The translations under genes and the position numbers were made by a program. The notes beneath the pieces were generated by a model. That model saw only the letters and a program-made list of their open reading frames with translations, was not told the origin of the DNA and did not search any database. A stretch of 64,000 bases of DNA, from assembly GCF_039539445.1 (NCBI RefSeq), contig NZ_BAABDD010000025.1, positions 1-64,000 on the forward strand, read 5' to 3'. The DNA is from Salinactinospora qingdaonensis (lineage in GTDB: Bacteria > Actinomycetota > Actinomycetes > Streptosporangiales > Streptosporangiaceae). This document shows positions 46,420 through 55,547 of the stretch, piece by piece (the first letter of the stretch is position 1; the number at the start of each line of letters is the position of its first letter).

Positions 46420-47082
46420 ATGGATTCCGGAAACCTGCGATCGGTGAACGTCGGTCGCATTGCCGAAGCGGACTGGGCCGGCAAGCTCGGACGCACCGCC
46501 ATCGACAAACGGCCCGTCTCCGGCCCCGTCGCCGTTGGCCCGCTGGGGCTCGACGGCGACGAGCAAGCCGACAAAAAGAACCACGGCGGCCACGACCAAG
46601 CCGTCTACGCCTACGCCCGCGAGGAGCTGGACTGGTGGGCCGAACAGCTTGGCCGGCCACTGCGCGACGGGGTGTTCGGCGAGAACCTCACCATCGAGGG
46701 CTTTGAGGTGACCCGCGCGCTGTTGGGCGAGCGCTGGCGCGTGGGCACCACCCTGCTGGAGGTCGTCTCCCCGCGCGTGCCCTGCGCGGTCTTCCGTAAC
46801 TGGCTGGACGAGCCCGCCTGGGTCAAACGGTTCACTGATGAAGCGCGCACCGGCGCCTACCTGCGGGTTATCGAGCCCGGCCACCTCGCCGCCGGCGACA
46901 CCGTCACCGTGGAGTACCGTCCCGACCACGGGATCGACCTCGTCAGCGCCTTCCGGGCCTCACCCCAGCGCGACATAGCGCTGCTGCGCCGCATCCTCGA
47001 CATCCCTGGACGTGCCCAGGAATGGGAGCGCGTCTTCGAGAAAGTGCAACGCCAGGTTTCCCGTACCTCCGAAGCCGGCTAA
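46420..47082 (+). CDS. MOSC domain protein (YiiM-like)
   Basis: MOSC proteins bind molybdenum cofactor or reduce N-hydroxylated compounds. The 220-residue protein has the YiiM-type pattern VGPLGLDGDEQADKKNHGG, AVYAYAREELDWW, FGENLTIEG and the conserved cysteine in SPRVPCAVFRNW. ATG 46420 (MDSGNLRSVNVGRI) is chosen because upstream sequence in this frame is not family-like. It lies 61 bases after the LacI gene and may share its transcript. Confidence 0.88.
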   Translation: MDSGNLRSVNVGRIAEADWAGKLGRTAIDKRPVSGPVAVGPLGLDGDEQADKKNHGGHDQAVYAYAREELDWWAEQLGRPLRDGVFGENLTIEGFEVTRALLGERWRVGTTLLEVVSPRVPCAVFRNWLDEPAWVKRFTDEARTGAYLRVIEPGHLAAGDTVTVEYRPDHGIDLVSAFRASPQRDIALLRRILDIPGRAQEWERVFEKVQRQVSRTSEAG

Positions 47083-47127
47083 GCCGCTCCGGCACGTTCG
47101 GTCGCCGCCATCACCGACACTGGAGGT

Positions 47128-48360
47128 ATGCCTTCCGTCCCGCTTCACGGCGACCCCGTGCCCGACGACGGGGCGCTACCCGCGGCGGCACTGGCCGGCG
47201 TGGGGACGCGCCCCTTCGGCTGCTACATCCACGTGCCGTTCTGCGTGACCCGCTGCGGCTACTGCGACTTCAACACCTACACCGCTGACGAGCTGCGCAG
47301 CGGCGACGGTCGGGCCACCGCCTCGCGAGAGACCTACGCCGACCTCGCCGTGGCCGAGATCGCCCTCGCCCGCCGTGTCCTAGGCGCGGCCGAGGTGCCG
47401 GTGAGCACCGTCTTCGTCGGCGGCGGCACCCCTACTCTGCTGTCGCCGGGCGACCTCGGCCGTATCCTCACCGCCGTCGACGAGACGTTCGGTCTGGAAC
47501 CCGGCGCCGAGGTCACCACGGAAGCCAACCCTGAGACCGTCGACCGCGACTCGCTGTTGCGGTTGCGCGACGCCGGCTTCACCCGGATCTCCTTCGGGAT
47601 GCAAAGCATCCACCCGCACGTGCTGGCGGTGCTGGAGCGCGCCCACACGCCCGGCCGGCCACAGCAGTGCGTGGCCTGGGCATACGAGGCCGGGTTCGAC
47701 CACGTCAACCTGGATCTCATCTACGGAACGCCCGGCGAGAGCGACACCGACTGGACCGACTCGGTGCGCGCGGCGATCGAGGCCGGCCCTGACCACATTT
47801 CGGCCTACTCGCTGATCGTCGAAGAGGGCACCCGGCTCGCGGCCCGCGTACGTCGCGGCGAACTCGCCCCGCCCGACGACGACGCTATGGCCGACCGTTA
47901 CCTGGCCGCTGACGAGCTGCTCAGCCGCGCCGGCTTCGGCTGGTATGAGGTGTCGAACTGGGCCAGGGGCGCGGCGGCCCGCAGCCGCCACAACCTGCTG
48001 TACTGGACCGGCGGCGACTGGTGGGGCGTCGGCCCCGGCGCGCACGGCCACGTCGGGGGAACCCGGTGGTGGAACGTGAAACACCCGGCCGGCTACGCCG
48101 CCCGCCTGGCAGCCGGCCGCAGCCCCGGGCAAGCAAGGGAAGTACTTGACAGCGACGATCGCAGGTTCGAGCGCATCCTGCTCGAATTGCGCATCGCGGA
48201 GGGGTGCCCGCTCGATCTGCTCGACGCCGCCGGGCGCCAGGGCGCCGAACGCGCGGTCGCCGAAGGGCTGCTGGAAGCCACCGCCCACGAGCGGGGCCGC
48301 GCCGTGCTCACCCAGCGGGGTCGGCTGCTCGCCGACGCCGTGGCGCGCGATTTGACCTGA
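47128..48360 (+). CDS. hemW: Radical SAM heme chaperone HemW
   Basis: HemW inserts heme into target proteins; older annotations call it coproporphyrinogen III oxidase-like. The cluster motif CVTRCGYCDFNTY is near residue 38, with VFVGGGTPTLL, FTRISFGMQSIHPHVL and NLDLIYGTPGESDTDW following, and a HemN C-terminal domain at the end. ATG 47128 gives 410 residues, 45 bases after the MOSC gene. In actinomycetes it normally follows lepA and precedes hrcA, as here apart from inserted genes. Confidence 0.92.
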   Translation: MPSVPLHGDPVPDDGALPAAALAGVGTRPFGCYIHVPFCVTRCGYCDFNTYTADELRSGDGRATASRETYADLAVAEIALARRVLGAAEVPVSTVFVGGGTPTLLSPGDLGRILTAVDETFGLEPGAEVTTEANPETVDRDSLLRLRDAGFTRISFGMQSIHPHVLAVLERAHTPGRPQQCVAWAYEAGFDHVNLDLIYGTPGESDTDWTDSVRAAIEAGPDHISAYSLIVEEGTRLAARVRRGELAPPDDDAMADRYLAADELLSRAGFGWYEVSNWARGAAARSRHNLLYWTGGDWWGVGPGAHGHVGGTRWWNVKHPAGYAARLAAGRSPGQAREVLDSDDRRFERILLELRIAEGCPLDLLDAAGRQGAERAVAEGLLEATAHERGRAVLTQRGRLLADAVARDLT

Positions 48361-48452
48361 GCCTCGTGAGAAGCGCGCGGGGCGCGCTGCGAGCAAGGGA
48401 GAACGCGAGTGGGGCGACCGGGGGCCGGGGCCGCCCGCCCCGCGAACTCGGG

Positions 48453-48983
48453 TTACTTCACCAGGCGTAGGGCGAAGGGGTACTTGTACCACTCGCCTTT
48501 GCTAGAGGAGACGGTGGCGAGGATGGCAAAGACTATGACCACGACCCATACGACGAACGGCAAGAACCCCAGGAAACCGAAAGTGATGCCCGCCACGAGC
48601 CATGAGGCGATGTAGGCGATGAACATCGTGATCTGGAAGTTCAGCGACTCCATGATGTGGTGACGCAGGTAGGGCGAGGCATCGTCGCGCTTGACCAGGT
48701 AGAGCACGAGCGGAACGACAAAGCTCGTCACAATCCCGCCCAGGTGAGCCAGCAGCGCCATCGTGTTGTCGTCACTGCTGCTCTGGGGCGCCTGGCCAGG
48801 GTAGGGGGGCTGCTGCCCCGGGTAGGGCTGTTGGCCGGGGTGGGGCTGGGCCTGGTAGCCCTGCTGGCCGTAGGGGTCGCCTCCGGGTGGGGGAGTGTAG
48901 CCACCGGGGTAGTTCTGGCCGTCCTGGCCGCCGTTTTGGGGATACTGATCACCGTTGGATGGATCTGGGTAAGGGGTGCCCAT
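48453..48983 (-). CDS. DUF4870 membrane protein, short paralogue
   Basis: The 176-residue protein has a Pro/Gly/Gln/Tyr-rich N-terminal half (repeats such as PGQQPYPGQQPPYPGQ) and a C-terminal DUF4870 domain with three hydrophobic segments: LLAHLGGIVTSFVVPLVLYL, ITMFIAYIASWLVAG and PFVVWVVVIVFAI. The sequence SPYLRHHIMESLNFQ is the family mark. Function is unknown. It is the downstream member of a tandem pair with the next gene. Confidence 0.85.
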   Translation of the reverse strand: MGTPYPDPSNGDQYPQNGGQDGQNYPGGYTPPPGGDPYGQQGYQAQPHPGQQPYPGQQPPYPGQAPQSSSDDNTMALLAHLGGIVTSFVVPLVLYLVKRDDASPYLRHHIMESLNFQITMFIAYIASWLVAGITFGFLGFLPFVVWVVVIVFAILATVSSSKGEWYKYPFALRLVK

Positions 48984-49104
48984 TGCGGTGTCCGCCTTTC
49001 TCGTGGGAAGCCCACGAATGGTGAGGTCGCCGGCCGCGCACGTCTTGCGCTCCAGCTATCGCCGGTCCCGGGCTAAGACGGGGCGAACCGGCGTGGGGAT
49101 GGGG

Positions 49105-50151
49105 TTATCTCACGATCGGGAGCGTGAGCGGGTAGCGGTACCACGTTCCCCTGGTCGCTGCTACCGAAGCGAGAATACCCAGGACGATCGAAAACAGCCA
49201 TACCAGGATGATTAACGCTGACCCGATCGGCGACTGCTCCGGCGCGAACACGGCCAGCCCGAGGAAGACCACCCACCCCAGGACGTAGGGCAGCAGCAGG
49301 GTCAGTTGGAAGTTCAGCGCCTGAGCCGCGTGGTGGCGCACGAAGGCCGACTGGTCCTTTTTGACCAGGAACACGATCAGCGCGGGCAGCCAGCCGACGC
49401 AGGAGACGATGATCCCGGACAGGTGGGCGATCATCGCCCACGTGGTGTCCCACGCAGCCGCCTCATCTCCCGGTTGGTGGGGGTGGCCGTATCCGGGCTG
49501 GCCGTAGGCGGGCTGGCTGCCGGTGGGGTAGCCCTGCGGTTGCCCGTAGTCCGGTTGTGGGGGTGGGGGAGCGTAGCCCGGCTGCTGTGGCTGCCCGTAG
49601 CCCGGCTGTGGCGGAGCGCCCTCGTAGGGCTGCGGGGGAGCGTAACCGGGTTGGTGGGGGTGGCCGTAGGCGGGTTGGGCACCGGTGGCGTAGCCCTGCG
49701 GCGGCTGCTGGTAGGGCTGGCCGTAGGTGGGCTGGCTGCCGGCGGGGTAGCCCTGCGGTTGGCCGTAGCCCGGTGCGGGAGGCGGCGGAGTCCCCGGCTG
49801 CTGTGGCTGCCCGTAGCCCGGCTGTGGGGGCGGGGGAGCATACCCCGGTTGCTGCGGCGGTGGTCCCGGTTGGTGGGGGTGGCCGTAGGCGGGTTGGCCC
49901 CCGCTGGGGTAGCCCTGCGGTTGGCCGTAGCCCGGCTGTTGCGGGCCGCTCTCGTGGGGCTGTGGGGGAGCGTAGCCCGGCTGAGCCGGTGGGGGAGCGC
50001 TCTCTTGTGGCGGCTGTCCATAGCCAGGCTGTCCGCCGGAGTCCGCCGCCCCTGGAGCCGGCTGGCCGCCTGAGGGGGTGGAACCGTGTCCCGGCTGCTC
50101 CTCCGAGGGCTGCTCGGGAGGCGGTGGATAGTTGGGCGGGGTCTCGCTCAT
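49105..50151 (-). CDS. DUF4870 membrane protein, long repeat-rich paralogue
   Basis: The 348-residue protein begins SETPPNYPPPPEQPSEEQ and carries about 210 residues of imperfect repeats such as QPGYGQPQGYP and QPAYGHPHQPGYAPP. The C-terminal DUF4870 domain has ALIVFLVKKDQSAFVRHHAA and three membrane segments. The repeats at DNA level (about 49480-50100) make the gene prone to expansion or contraction. AAGGGA precedes ATG 50151; the frame is open to 50214. Confidence 0.85.
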   Translation of the reverse strand: MSETPPNYPPPPEQPSEEQPGHGSTPSGGQPAPGAADSGGQPGYGQPPQESAPPPAQPGYAPPQPHESGPQQPGYGQPQGYPSGGQPAYGHPHQPGPPPQQPGYAPPPPQPGYGQPQQPGTPPPPAPGYGQPQGYPAGSQPTYGQPYQQPPQGYATGAQPAYGHPHQPGYAPPQPYEGAPPQPGYGQPQQPGYAPPPPQPDYGQPQGYPTGSQPAYGQPGYGHPHQPGDEAAAWDTTWAMIAHLSGIIVSCVGWLPALIVFLVKKDQSAFVRHHAAQALNFQLTLLLPYVLGWVVFLGLAVFAPEQSPIGSALIILVWLFSIVLGILASVAATRGTWYRYPLTLPIVR

Positions 50152-50190
50152 GGTGTCCCTTGGCTGTGCCGGTTGCGATGTGCCGATACT

Positions 50191-50224
50191 ACGTTCGGGG
50201 GTTCGGGGCCTCACCCCCGAACGT
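50191..50224 (-). terminator. Terminator of the DUF3097 gene
   Basis: ACGTTCGGGGGT (50191-50202) pairs perfectly with ACCCCCGAACGT (50213-50224) around a 10-base loop, 58 bases beyond the DUF3097 stop and upstream of the DUF4870 start. Confidence 0.65.
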
Positions 50225-50281
50225 GGCCACCGTGCGCGGGCGCGCGGTGGTGCCGACCGGTGTCGGCTCTTGTCACAGGGA

Positions 50282-51226
50282 TCATCTCAGCGACGCCGGG
50301 TCGGTCGCAGTGACGAAGTCGATCAGCTCCTCGACGCGGCCGAGGAGTTCGGGACGCAGGTCGGCATAGGAGCGTACCGCCGCCAGAATGCGCTGCCACG
50401 CCTGCCCGGGCTCCTCCTCCCAGCCAAGGGCACGCAGCACCCCCTCCTTCCACGCCACGCCGCGGGGAACCTCGGGCCAGGCATCGATCCCCACCACCGC
50501 CGGCTTCACAGCCGCCCAAATGTCGACGAAAGGGTGCCCGACCACGAGCACGTGGGGGGAGGTGACGTGTTCGGCGATCGCGCTCTCTTTGGAGCCGGGC
50601 ACGAGATGGTCGACGAGGACGCCGAGCCGTCGCTCCGGCCCTGGGGCGAACTCCGCCACCACCTGCGGCAGCACGTCCACCCCTTCCAAATACTCCACCA
50701 CGATCCCTTCGACGCGCAGGTCGTGCCCCCAGATGCGTTCGACCAACTCAGCGTCGTGCACGCCCTCGACGTAGATGCGGCTCTCTTTGGCCACACGTGG
50801 CCGCAGGCCCGAGACGGCGATTGATCCCGAGGCGCTGCGCAGGGCAGTCGGAGAGGCCGCAGTCGTTGGGGGGACTACGGTCACCGGCTCGCCGTCGATC
50901 AGAAACGCCGCGGGCGCGAGGTCGAACACTCGCCGACGACCGTGGCGGTCCTCCAGGGTGACGGTCGTCTTGTCCCAGTCGACGACCGCACCGCAAAACC
51001 CCTCGTCGGCTGATTCCACGACAAGCTCCCGCTCTGCGGGCACTTCGCGCACCCGTCCTTTACGAAGCCGCCGCCAGTCGCCCGCGAGCACGTCCGAGCC
51101 GTACCTGTTCCCGGAATCGCTGCGCACGGTGGGCGATTCTATCGGCAGTAGCCCCCTCAGCCTCACGTTACGGCCGTGAACTGAAAGTGTTTGGAGCCGA
51201 ACTGTCATGGCATCGTGCTCGCGCAT
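50282..51226 (-). CDS. DUF3097 family protein
   Basis: Recognised by RYGSDVLAGDWRRLRKGRVR at about residues 41-60 and the central RPRVAKESRIYVEGVHDAEL followed by VVEYLEGVDVL and HVLVVGHPFVDIWAAVKP. The EGVHDAE segment resembles TOPRIM-like folds, which is a guess. DUF3097 genes sit next to hrcA in Streptomyces, as here. Starts at ATG 51226 or ATG 51208 are both possible; the first 40 residues are poorly conserved. It diverges from hrcA with 78 bases between starts. Confidence 0.85.
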   Translation of the reverse strand: MREHDAMTVRLQTLSVHGRNVRLRGLLPIESPTVRSDSGNRYGSDVLAGDWRRLRKGRVREVPAERELVVESADEGFCGAVVDWDKTTVTLEDRHGRRRVFDLAPAAFLIDGEPVTVVPPTTAASPTALRSASGSIAVSGLRPRVAKESRIYVEGVHDAELVERIWGHDLRVEGIVVEYLEGVDVLPQVVAEFAPGPERRLGVLVDHLVPGSKESAIAEHVTSPHVLVVGHPFVDIWAAVKPAVVGIDAWPEVPRGVAWKEGVLRALGWEEEPGQAWQRILAAVRSYADLRPELLGRVEELIDFVTATDPASLR

Positions 51227-51266
51227 CCGCCCGCTTTAGGGGAGGATTGGACGCTTCCGCATAGAC

Positions 51267-51293
51267 TTAGCACTTGAGACCACGGAGTGCCAG
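51267..51293 (+). promoter_or_regulatory. CIRCE-like HrcA operator
   Basis: TTAGCACTT-N9-GAGTGCCAG matches the CIRCE consensus TTAGCACTC-N9-GAGTGCTAA at 8 of 9 and 7 of 9 positions. It overlaps the ribosome-binding site AGGAGG of hrcA, so HrcA would repress its own operon, with release on heat shock. Confidence 0.85.
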
Positions 51294-51304
51294 GAGGTGA
51301 GCGC

Positions 51305-52318
51305 GTGCTCGACGATCGAAAACTCGCGGTGTTGCGGGCTATCGTCGAGGACTACGTGTCCACGAACGAGCCCGTGGGGTCCAAGGCTCTCGGCGAGCGC
51401 TACGCCTTGGGCGTCTCGCCGGCGACCATCCGCAACGACATGGTGGCCCTCGAAGAAGAGGGCTACATTACCCAGCCGCACACCAGTGCCGGCCGGGTTC
51501 CCACGGATAAGGGCTATCGTCTTTTCGTCGACCGCCTGTCCACGGTCAAACCCCTGTCGACGGCCGAGCGGCGTGCCATTGAGACGTTCCTCTCGGGCGC
51601 CGTCGACCTCGAAGAGATCGTGACGCGCACAGTGCGCCTGCTGGCCCAGCTAACGCGGCAGGTGGCGGTCGTACAGTACCCGTCGCTCACACGTTCGGCG
51701 GTGCAGCACATCGAGTTGGTACCGCTTGGCCTCCAGCGGGTGATGATGGTTCTCATCACCGATACCGGGCGGGTGGAGCAGAGGGTTATCGACGGGCTGG
51801 AGAGCGCTGAGGAGCATGAGGTCGAGAACCTGCGGCTCCTGCTCAATCAGACGCTTGTGGGAACATGGCTTACCGAGGTTCCCCCGGCTGTGTCGGACTT
51901 GCCTTCCCGGCTGCCCCCAGAGGAGCGTCCCCTGGCGGCTGCCGTCCTCTCGGTGCTGCTGGAGAGCCTCGTGGAGAAGCACGAGGAAAAGGTCGTGCTC
52001 GGTGGCACGGCCAACCTCGCCTCGGTCGATTTCTCGACTAGCCTGCGAGAGATACTCGAAGCGTTGGAAGAAAACGTCGTCCTCATCCGTTTGCTAGGCG
52101 AGGCCGGCGATCCTTCTATGCTTACCGTCCGCATCGGCGCGGAAAACTCTCACCAAGGACTACAGTCGACTTCGATCGTCTCCGCGGGTTATGGCGTCGG
52201 TGACCAATCGCTGGCCAAACTGGGCGTGGTCGGCCCAACGCGAATGGATTACCCGGGAACGATGGGAGCGGTACGCGCAGTGGCAAGGTACGTCGGTCAG
52301 ATCTTGGCGGGGCAGTAA
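51305..52318 (+). CDS. hrcA: Heat-inducible transcription repressor HrcA
   Basis: The 337-residue repressor has an N-terminal winged helix (LAVLRAIVEDYVSTNEPVGS, VSPATIRNDMVALEEEGYI, SAGRVPTDKGYRLFVD) and the HrcA sensor domain ending SIVSAGYGVGDQSLAKLGVV. GTG 51305 follows AGGAGGTGA. It is the first gene of hrcA-dnaJ-rsmE and should bind the CIRCE-like site at 51267. Confidence 0.96.
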   Translation: MLDDRKLAVLRAIVEDYVSTNEPVGSKALGERYALGVSPATIRNDMVALEEEGYITQPHTSAGRVPTDKGYRLFVDRLSTVKPLSTAERRAIETFLSGAVDLEEIVTRTVRLLAQLTRQVAVVQYPSLTRSAVQHIELVPLGLQRVMMVLITDTGRVEQRVIDGLESAEEHEVENLRLLLNQTLVGTWLTEVPPAVSDLPSRLPPEERPLAAAVLSVLLESLVEKHEEKVVLGGTANLASVDFSTSLREILEALEENVVLIRLLGEAGDPSMLTVRIGAENSHQGLQSTSIVSAGYGVGDQSLAKLGVVGPTRMDYPGTMGAVRAVARYVGQILAGQ

Positions 52319-53467
52319 GTGGCCAGAGACTACTACGCGATTCTTGGAGTGCGTCGCGACGCGACCAAGGACGAGATCAAGAAGGCATATCGTCGACTCG
52401 CACGCGAACTACATCCGGACGTGAACCCGGATTCGGCCACCCAAGACCGTTTCAAAGAGGTCACTCAGGCATACGAGGTCCTTTCCGACCCTGAGAAGCG
52501 GCGCATGTTCGACATGGGAGCCGACCCGTACGCGCCCGGTGGTGGCGGCGGCGCGGGCGGCGCCGGAGGGTTCGGCGGCGGCTTCCCCTTCGACGACATC
52601 ATGAACGCTTTCTTCGGCGGCCAAGCCGGGGGACGCGGTGGCCCGCGCGACCGGATGCGCCGAGGCCGCAGTATCAAGGTCCGAGTGGAGCTGGACCTGT
52701 CCGAGACGGCTTTCGGGGTCACCAAGGACATCACTTTCCCCACCGCCGTCCTGTGCGAGACCTGCCAGGGTGAGGGTGCGGCCCCGGGCACCAAGCGTGA
52801 GACCTGCGACATGTGCCAGGGCAACGGAGAGGTGTCTCAGGTCACCCGGTCCTTCCTCGGTCAGGTCATGACGACCCGCCCGTGTCCGCAGTGCGAGGGG
52901 CAGGGTGTGAGCATCCCCAGCCCGTGCGCCGACTGCGCCGGCGAGGGGCGGGTCCGCGAGAAGGTCACCCGCAAGGTGCAGATTCCGGCCGGTGTCGACG
53001 ACGGCACGCAGATCCAGCTCGCCGGCGAGGGTGAGGTCGGTCCCAACGGCGGGCCACGCGGCGATATCTTCCTTGAGATCGTGCAGCGCCCGCACCCGAT
53101 CTTCGAGCGCCAGGGTGACGATCTGCACTGCACGATCGCGGTTCCCATGACCGCGGCGGCGCTCGGGGTCTCCATGACCGTCGAGACGCTGGACGGCAAC
53201 GAGGAACTCGACCTGCGGCCGGGTACCAACTCCGGGCACGTGATCACCCTCAACGAGCGGGGAACCAAGCGCCTCAACGGGCCAGGGCGTGGCGATTTGA
53301 TGATTCACGTCAATGTCGAGACGCCCACCAAGCTCGACGAGGAGCAGGAGTCGCTGCTTCGCAAGCTCGCCGAACTGCGCTCGGAGAACCAGCCTCCGGG
53401 TAAGTTCAGCCCAGGCCAGGGGAACTTCTTCTCACGGTTGCGGGACGCCTTCAACGGCGCCCGGTGA
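52319..53467 (+). CDS. dnaJ: Chaperone DnaJ
   Basis: Hsp40 co-chaperone that stimulates DnaK. The 382-residue protein shows the J domain with HPD (ELHPDVNPD), a Gly/Phe-rich region (GGGGGAGGAGGFGGGFPF), four zinc-binding repeats (CETCQGEG, CDMCQGNG, CPQCEGQG, CADCAGEG) and the C-terminal substrate domain. GTG 52319 starts immediately after the hrcA TAA, so translation is coupled. This is the HrcA-controlled dnaJ2 type; a second dnaJ with dnaK-grpE is expected elsewhere. Confidence 0.96.
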   Translation: MARDYYAILGVRRDATKDEIKKAYRRLARELHPDVNPDSATQDRFKEVTQAYEVLSDPEKRRMFDMGADPYAPGGGGGAGGAGGFGGGFPFDDIMNAFFGGQAGGRGGPRDRMRRGRSIKVRVELDLSETAFGVTKDITFPTAVLCETCQGEGAAPGTKRETCDMCQGNGEVSQVTRSFLGQVMTTRPCPQCEGQGVSIPSPCADCAGEGRVREKVTRKVQIPAGVDDGTQIQLAGEGEVGPNGGPRGDIFLEIVQRPHPIFERQGDDLHCTIAVPMTAAALGVSMTVETLDGNEELDLRPGTNSGHVITLNERGTKRLNGPGRGDLMIHVNVETPTKLDEEQESLLRKLAELRSENQPPGKFSPGQGNFFSRLRDAFNGAR

Positions 53468-54207
53468 TGACGCCCCCGGTCTTTCTCACCGAGCCGGGCG
53501 AGCTGGACCACGACAGTGTCGTCCTCACCGGTGGTGAGGGTCGACACGCCGCGACGGTGCGCAGACTCGCCGTCGGCGAGGTCGCCGACCTCGCCGACGG
53601 CGAAGGCACCCGTGCCCGCTGCGTGGTTTCGCAGGTGGGTAAGGATGTGGTCACGTTCGCTGTGCGGGAGCGCCGCACTGAGCCGCCGCCTTCTCCGCGC
53701 CTTACCGTTGTGCAGGCCCTGCCCAAGAGCGAGCGCGGTGAGTTGGCGGTTGAGGTGATGACTGAGGCCGGCGTGGACGGGATCGTCCCGTGGGCCGCGG
53801 ATCGCTGCGTCACCAAATGGAAGGCCGAGCGCGCGACCAAGTCACTGGCCAAGTGGCGCGCCACCGCTCGGGAAGCGGCCAAGCAGGCGCGGCGTAGTCG
53901 GCTCCCCGAGGTGAGCGAACTCGCCTCTGGGGCTGACGTCGCTGCGCTGCTGGCCAAGGCCACGCTGGGGCTCGTACTGCACGAGTCGGCCGCCGAGCCG
54001 CTCTCGCGCCTGCCTGTGCCCCGTGGTGAGGGCGACGACAGCATCGTCCTCGTTGTAGGTCCCGAGGGTGGGCTCAGTGACGACGAACTCGCCGCCTTCG
54101 ACGCGGTGGGTGCACGGCGGGCCCGGTTGGGGCCCACCGTGCTGCGTACCTCGACCGCCGGACTCGCGGCCCTGGCGGTGGTGCAGGCCCGCTGCGGTCG
54201 CTGGTAG
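53467..54207 (+). CDS. rsmE: 16S rRNA (uracil1498-N3)-methyltransferase RsmE
   Basis: SPOUT-fold enzyme that methylates U1498 of 16S rRNA. The 246-residue protein has the PUA-like N-terminus (LTGGEGRHAATVRRLAVGE) and the SPOUT knot with VVGPEGGLSDDELAAFDA and LGPTVLRTSTAGLAAL. ATG 53467 overlaps the dnaJ stop by one base (TGATG), so it is the third gene of the hrcA operon. Confidence 0.94.
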   Translation: MTPPVFLTEPGELDHDSVVLTGGEGRHAATVRRLAVGEVADLADGEGTRARCVVSQVGKDVVTFAVRERRTEPPPSPRLTVVQALPKSERGELAVEVMTEAGVDGIVPWAADRCVTKWKAERATKSLAKWRATAREAAKQARRSRLPEVSELASGADVAALLAKATLGLVLHESAAEPLSRLPVPRGEGDDSIVLVVGPEGGLSDDELAAFDAVGARRARLGPTVLRTSTAGLAALAVVQARCGRW

Positions 54208-54228
54208 CGGCTCGCGCTAGGTCCGGTC

Positions 54229-54963
54229 TTAAGACTGTTCCCCGCTGACCGCGTCGTTCTCGGGCACGCTCGCCCCGGCATCGCCGGTGGCGTCGTCGGT
54301 GGGGCTCGCCTCGCCGGCTGGTTCTTCGGAACTGTCGTCGGTGGGGGTTTCGTCGGTGGAGTCGGACTCGCTGCCCGAACCGTCGTCGGGGCTGGCAGAA
54401 CCACTAGTGGAGGGGCTTGTCGAGGGCTCGCACAGCGGGATGTGGCGGCGTTCCCGTTCCTGCGGCGATGCCGTGACCTCGTCGGGAAGATCCTCGGGGT
54501 CGGCGCCGGGGGTGATGCACTCGGGGCTTGTGCTCGTGCTCTCCTCGCTGCTCTCGGGCTCCACTGGAATGTTGGGGGCGGGGGCGTGGGGAGCGGTGTC
54601 GTCGGAGTCCCCGGGGGGCTGGTCGCGCTCGGAGGGGCTGGGGGCCTCACTGGTGGAGGGCTCTCTCCCCTCGGTGGGGGTAGCGGTCTCAGAGGAGCCC
54701 GCGGCCGGCGCGAAGCTGTCGGGGAGCACCTCGTCGCGGATTTGCGGCGTGCCCAGGAGCACCGAGCCCACGATCAGCGCCGCCGCGGCCACCGCGGCGG
54801 CCGGCCGCAACCACGCAATGCCGAACCAGCCCATCCGTCGCCTAGAGGTGCGTGCGCGGATGCGGTCCAGCCCTTCAGGGGAAGGCTGCACCGTGTCGGC
54901 CTCTTCGCGCAGGATTGCGCGCAGCCGCTCTTCGATGCTGCTTTCGTCGAATGGTTCGGTCAT
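54229..54963 (-). CDS. Single-pass membrane protein, probable anti-sigma partner
   Basis: The 244-residue protein has a short cytoplasmic N-terminus (EERLRAILREEADTVQPSPE), one transmembrane segment (PAAAVAAAALIVGSVLLG, about 52-70) and a long extracytoplasmic tail made almost only of Ser, Thr, Glu, Asp and Pro. Its ATG overlaps the stop of the sigma-factor gene by four bases. Context and topology suggest an anti-sigma factor, but no ZAS motif (HxxxCxxC) is present, so this is inference. Confidence 0.65.
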   Translation of the reverse strand: MTEPFDESSIEERLRAILREEADTVQPSPEGLDRIRARTSRRRMGWFGIAWLRPAAAVAAAALIVGSVLLGTPQIRDEVLPDSFAPAAGSSETATPTEGREPSTSEAPSPSERDQPPGDSDDTAPHAPAPNIPVEPESSEESTSTSPECITPGADPEDLPDEVTASPQERERRHIPLCEPSTSPSTSGSASPDDGSGSESDSTDETPTDDSSEEPAGEASPTDDATGDAGASVPENDAVSGEQS

Positions 54964-55547
54964 GTCGTTTGCTCCAGAACCGAGCGGAGCGCGGTGATCC
55001 CGCGCGCCGTGTGGCTCTTGACTGCGCCGCGGCTGATTCCCATTGCCTCGGCGATCTGGGCTTCGGAGAGATCACCGTAGTAACGCAAAACGATGGCCTC
55101 CCGTTGCCGGCTCGGCAGTTTACGCAGCGCCTGGATAACGGCGGTGCGCTCTAGTTCGCCAAGGGCTCCCTGCTCGGCGCTGGGAGCGTCCGGTAGGGCT
55201 TTGGGCGCGTGCTTTTCAACGACGGCGCGGTGACGCAAGACCGACCTGGCCCGGTTGACCACCGACTGCCGTAAATAGGACAGCGCCTTGTTGGGGTCGC
55301 GAAGCCGTCGCCATGCGCCGTGCATGGCGACGAAAGCGTCCTGTACGACTTCCTCCGCGGTCGCTGCGTCTCGGACGAGCAAGGTGGCGAGTCGTACCAG
55401 CGGCCGATAGTGGGCGCTGTATAGCTGGGTCACCGCTTGGTCGGCGTCCCATCCGACCGTCACCGTCGCCGTGGGGCTGTTCGCCACCATGGTTTCAGTC
55501 ACGTCAGTTGGACGCGCGCCCTTGTCGCCCGGTTTACGAAAGGGCAT
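54960..55547 (-). CDS. SigE-family (ECF-type) RNA polymerase sigma factor
   Basis: The 195-residue protein has region 2 (LYSAHYRPLVRLATLLVRD, VVQDAFVAMHGAWRRLRD, SYLRQSVVNRARSVLRH) and region 4 (RKLPSRQREAIVLRYYGDLS, then AEAMGISRGAVKSHTARGI), typical of actinobacterial SigE-like ECF sigma factors. It is co-transcribed with the probable anti-sigma gene through an ATGA overlap. The target promoters are unknown; no own-type promoter could be assigned upstream. Confidence 0.9.
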   Translation of the reverse strand: MPFRKPGDKGARPTDVTETMVANSPTATVTVGWDADQAVTQLYSAHYRPLVRLATLLVRDAATAEEVVQDAFVAMHGAWRRLRDPNKALSYLRQSVVNRARSVLRHRAVVEKHAPKALPDAPSAEQGALGELERTAVIQALRKLPSRQREAIVLRYYGDLSEAQIAEAMGISRGAVKSHTARGITALRSVLEQTT

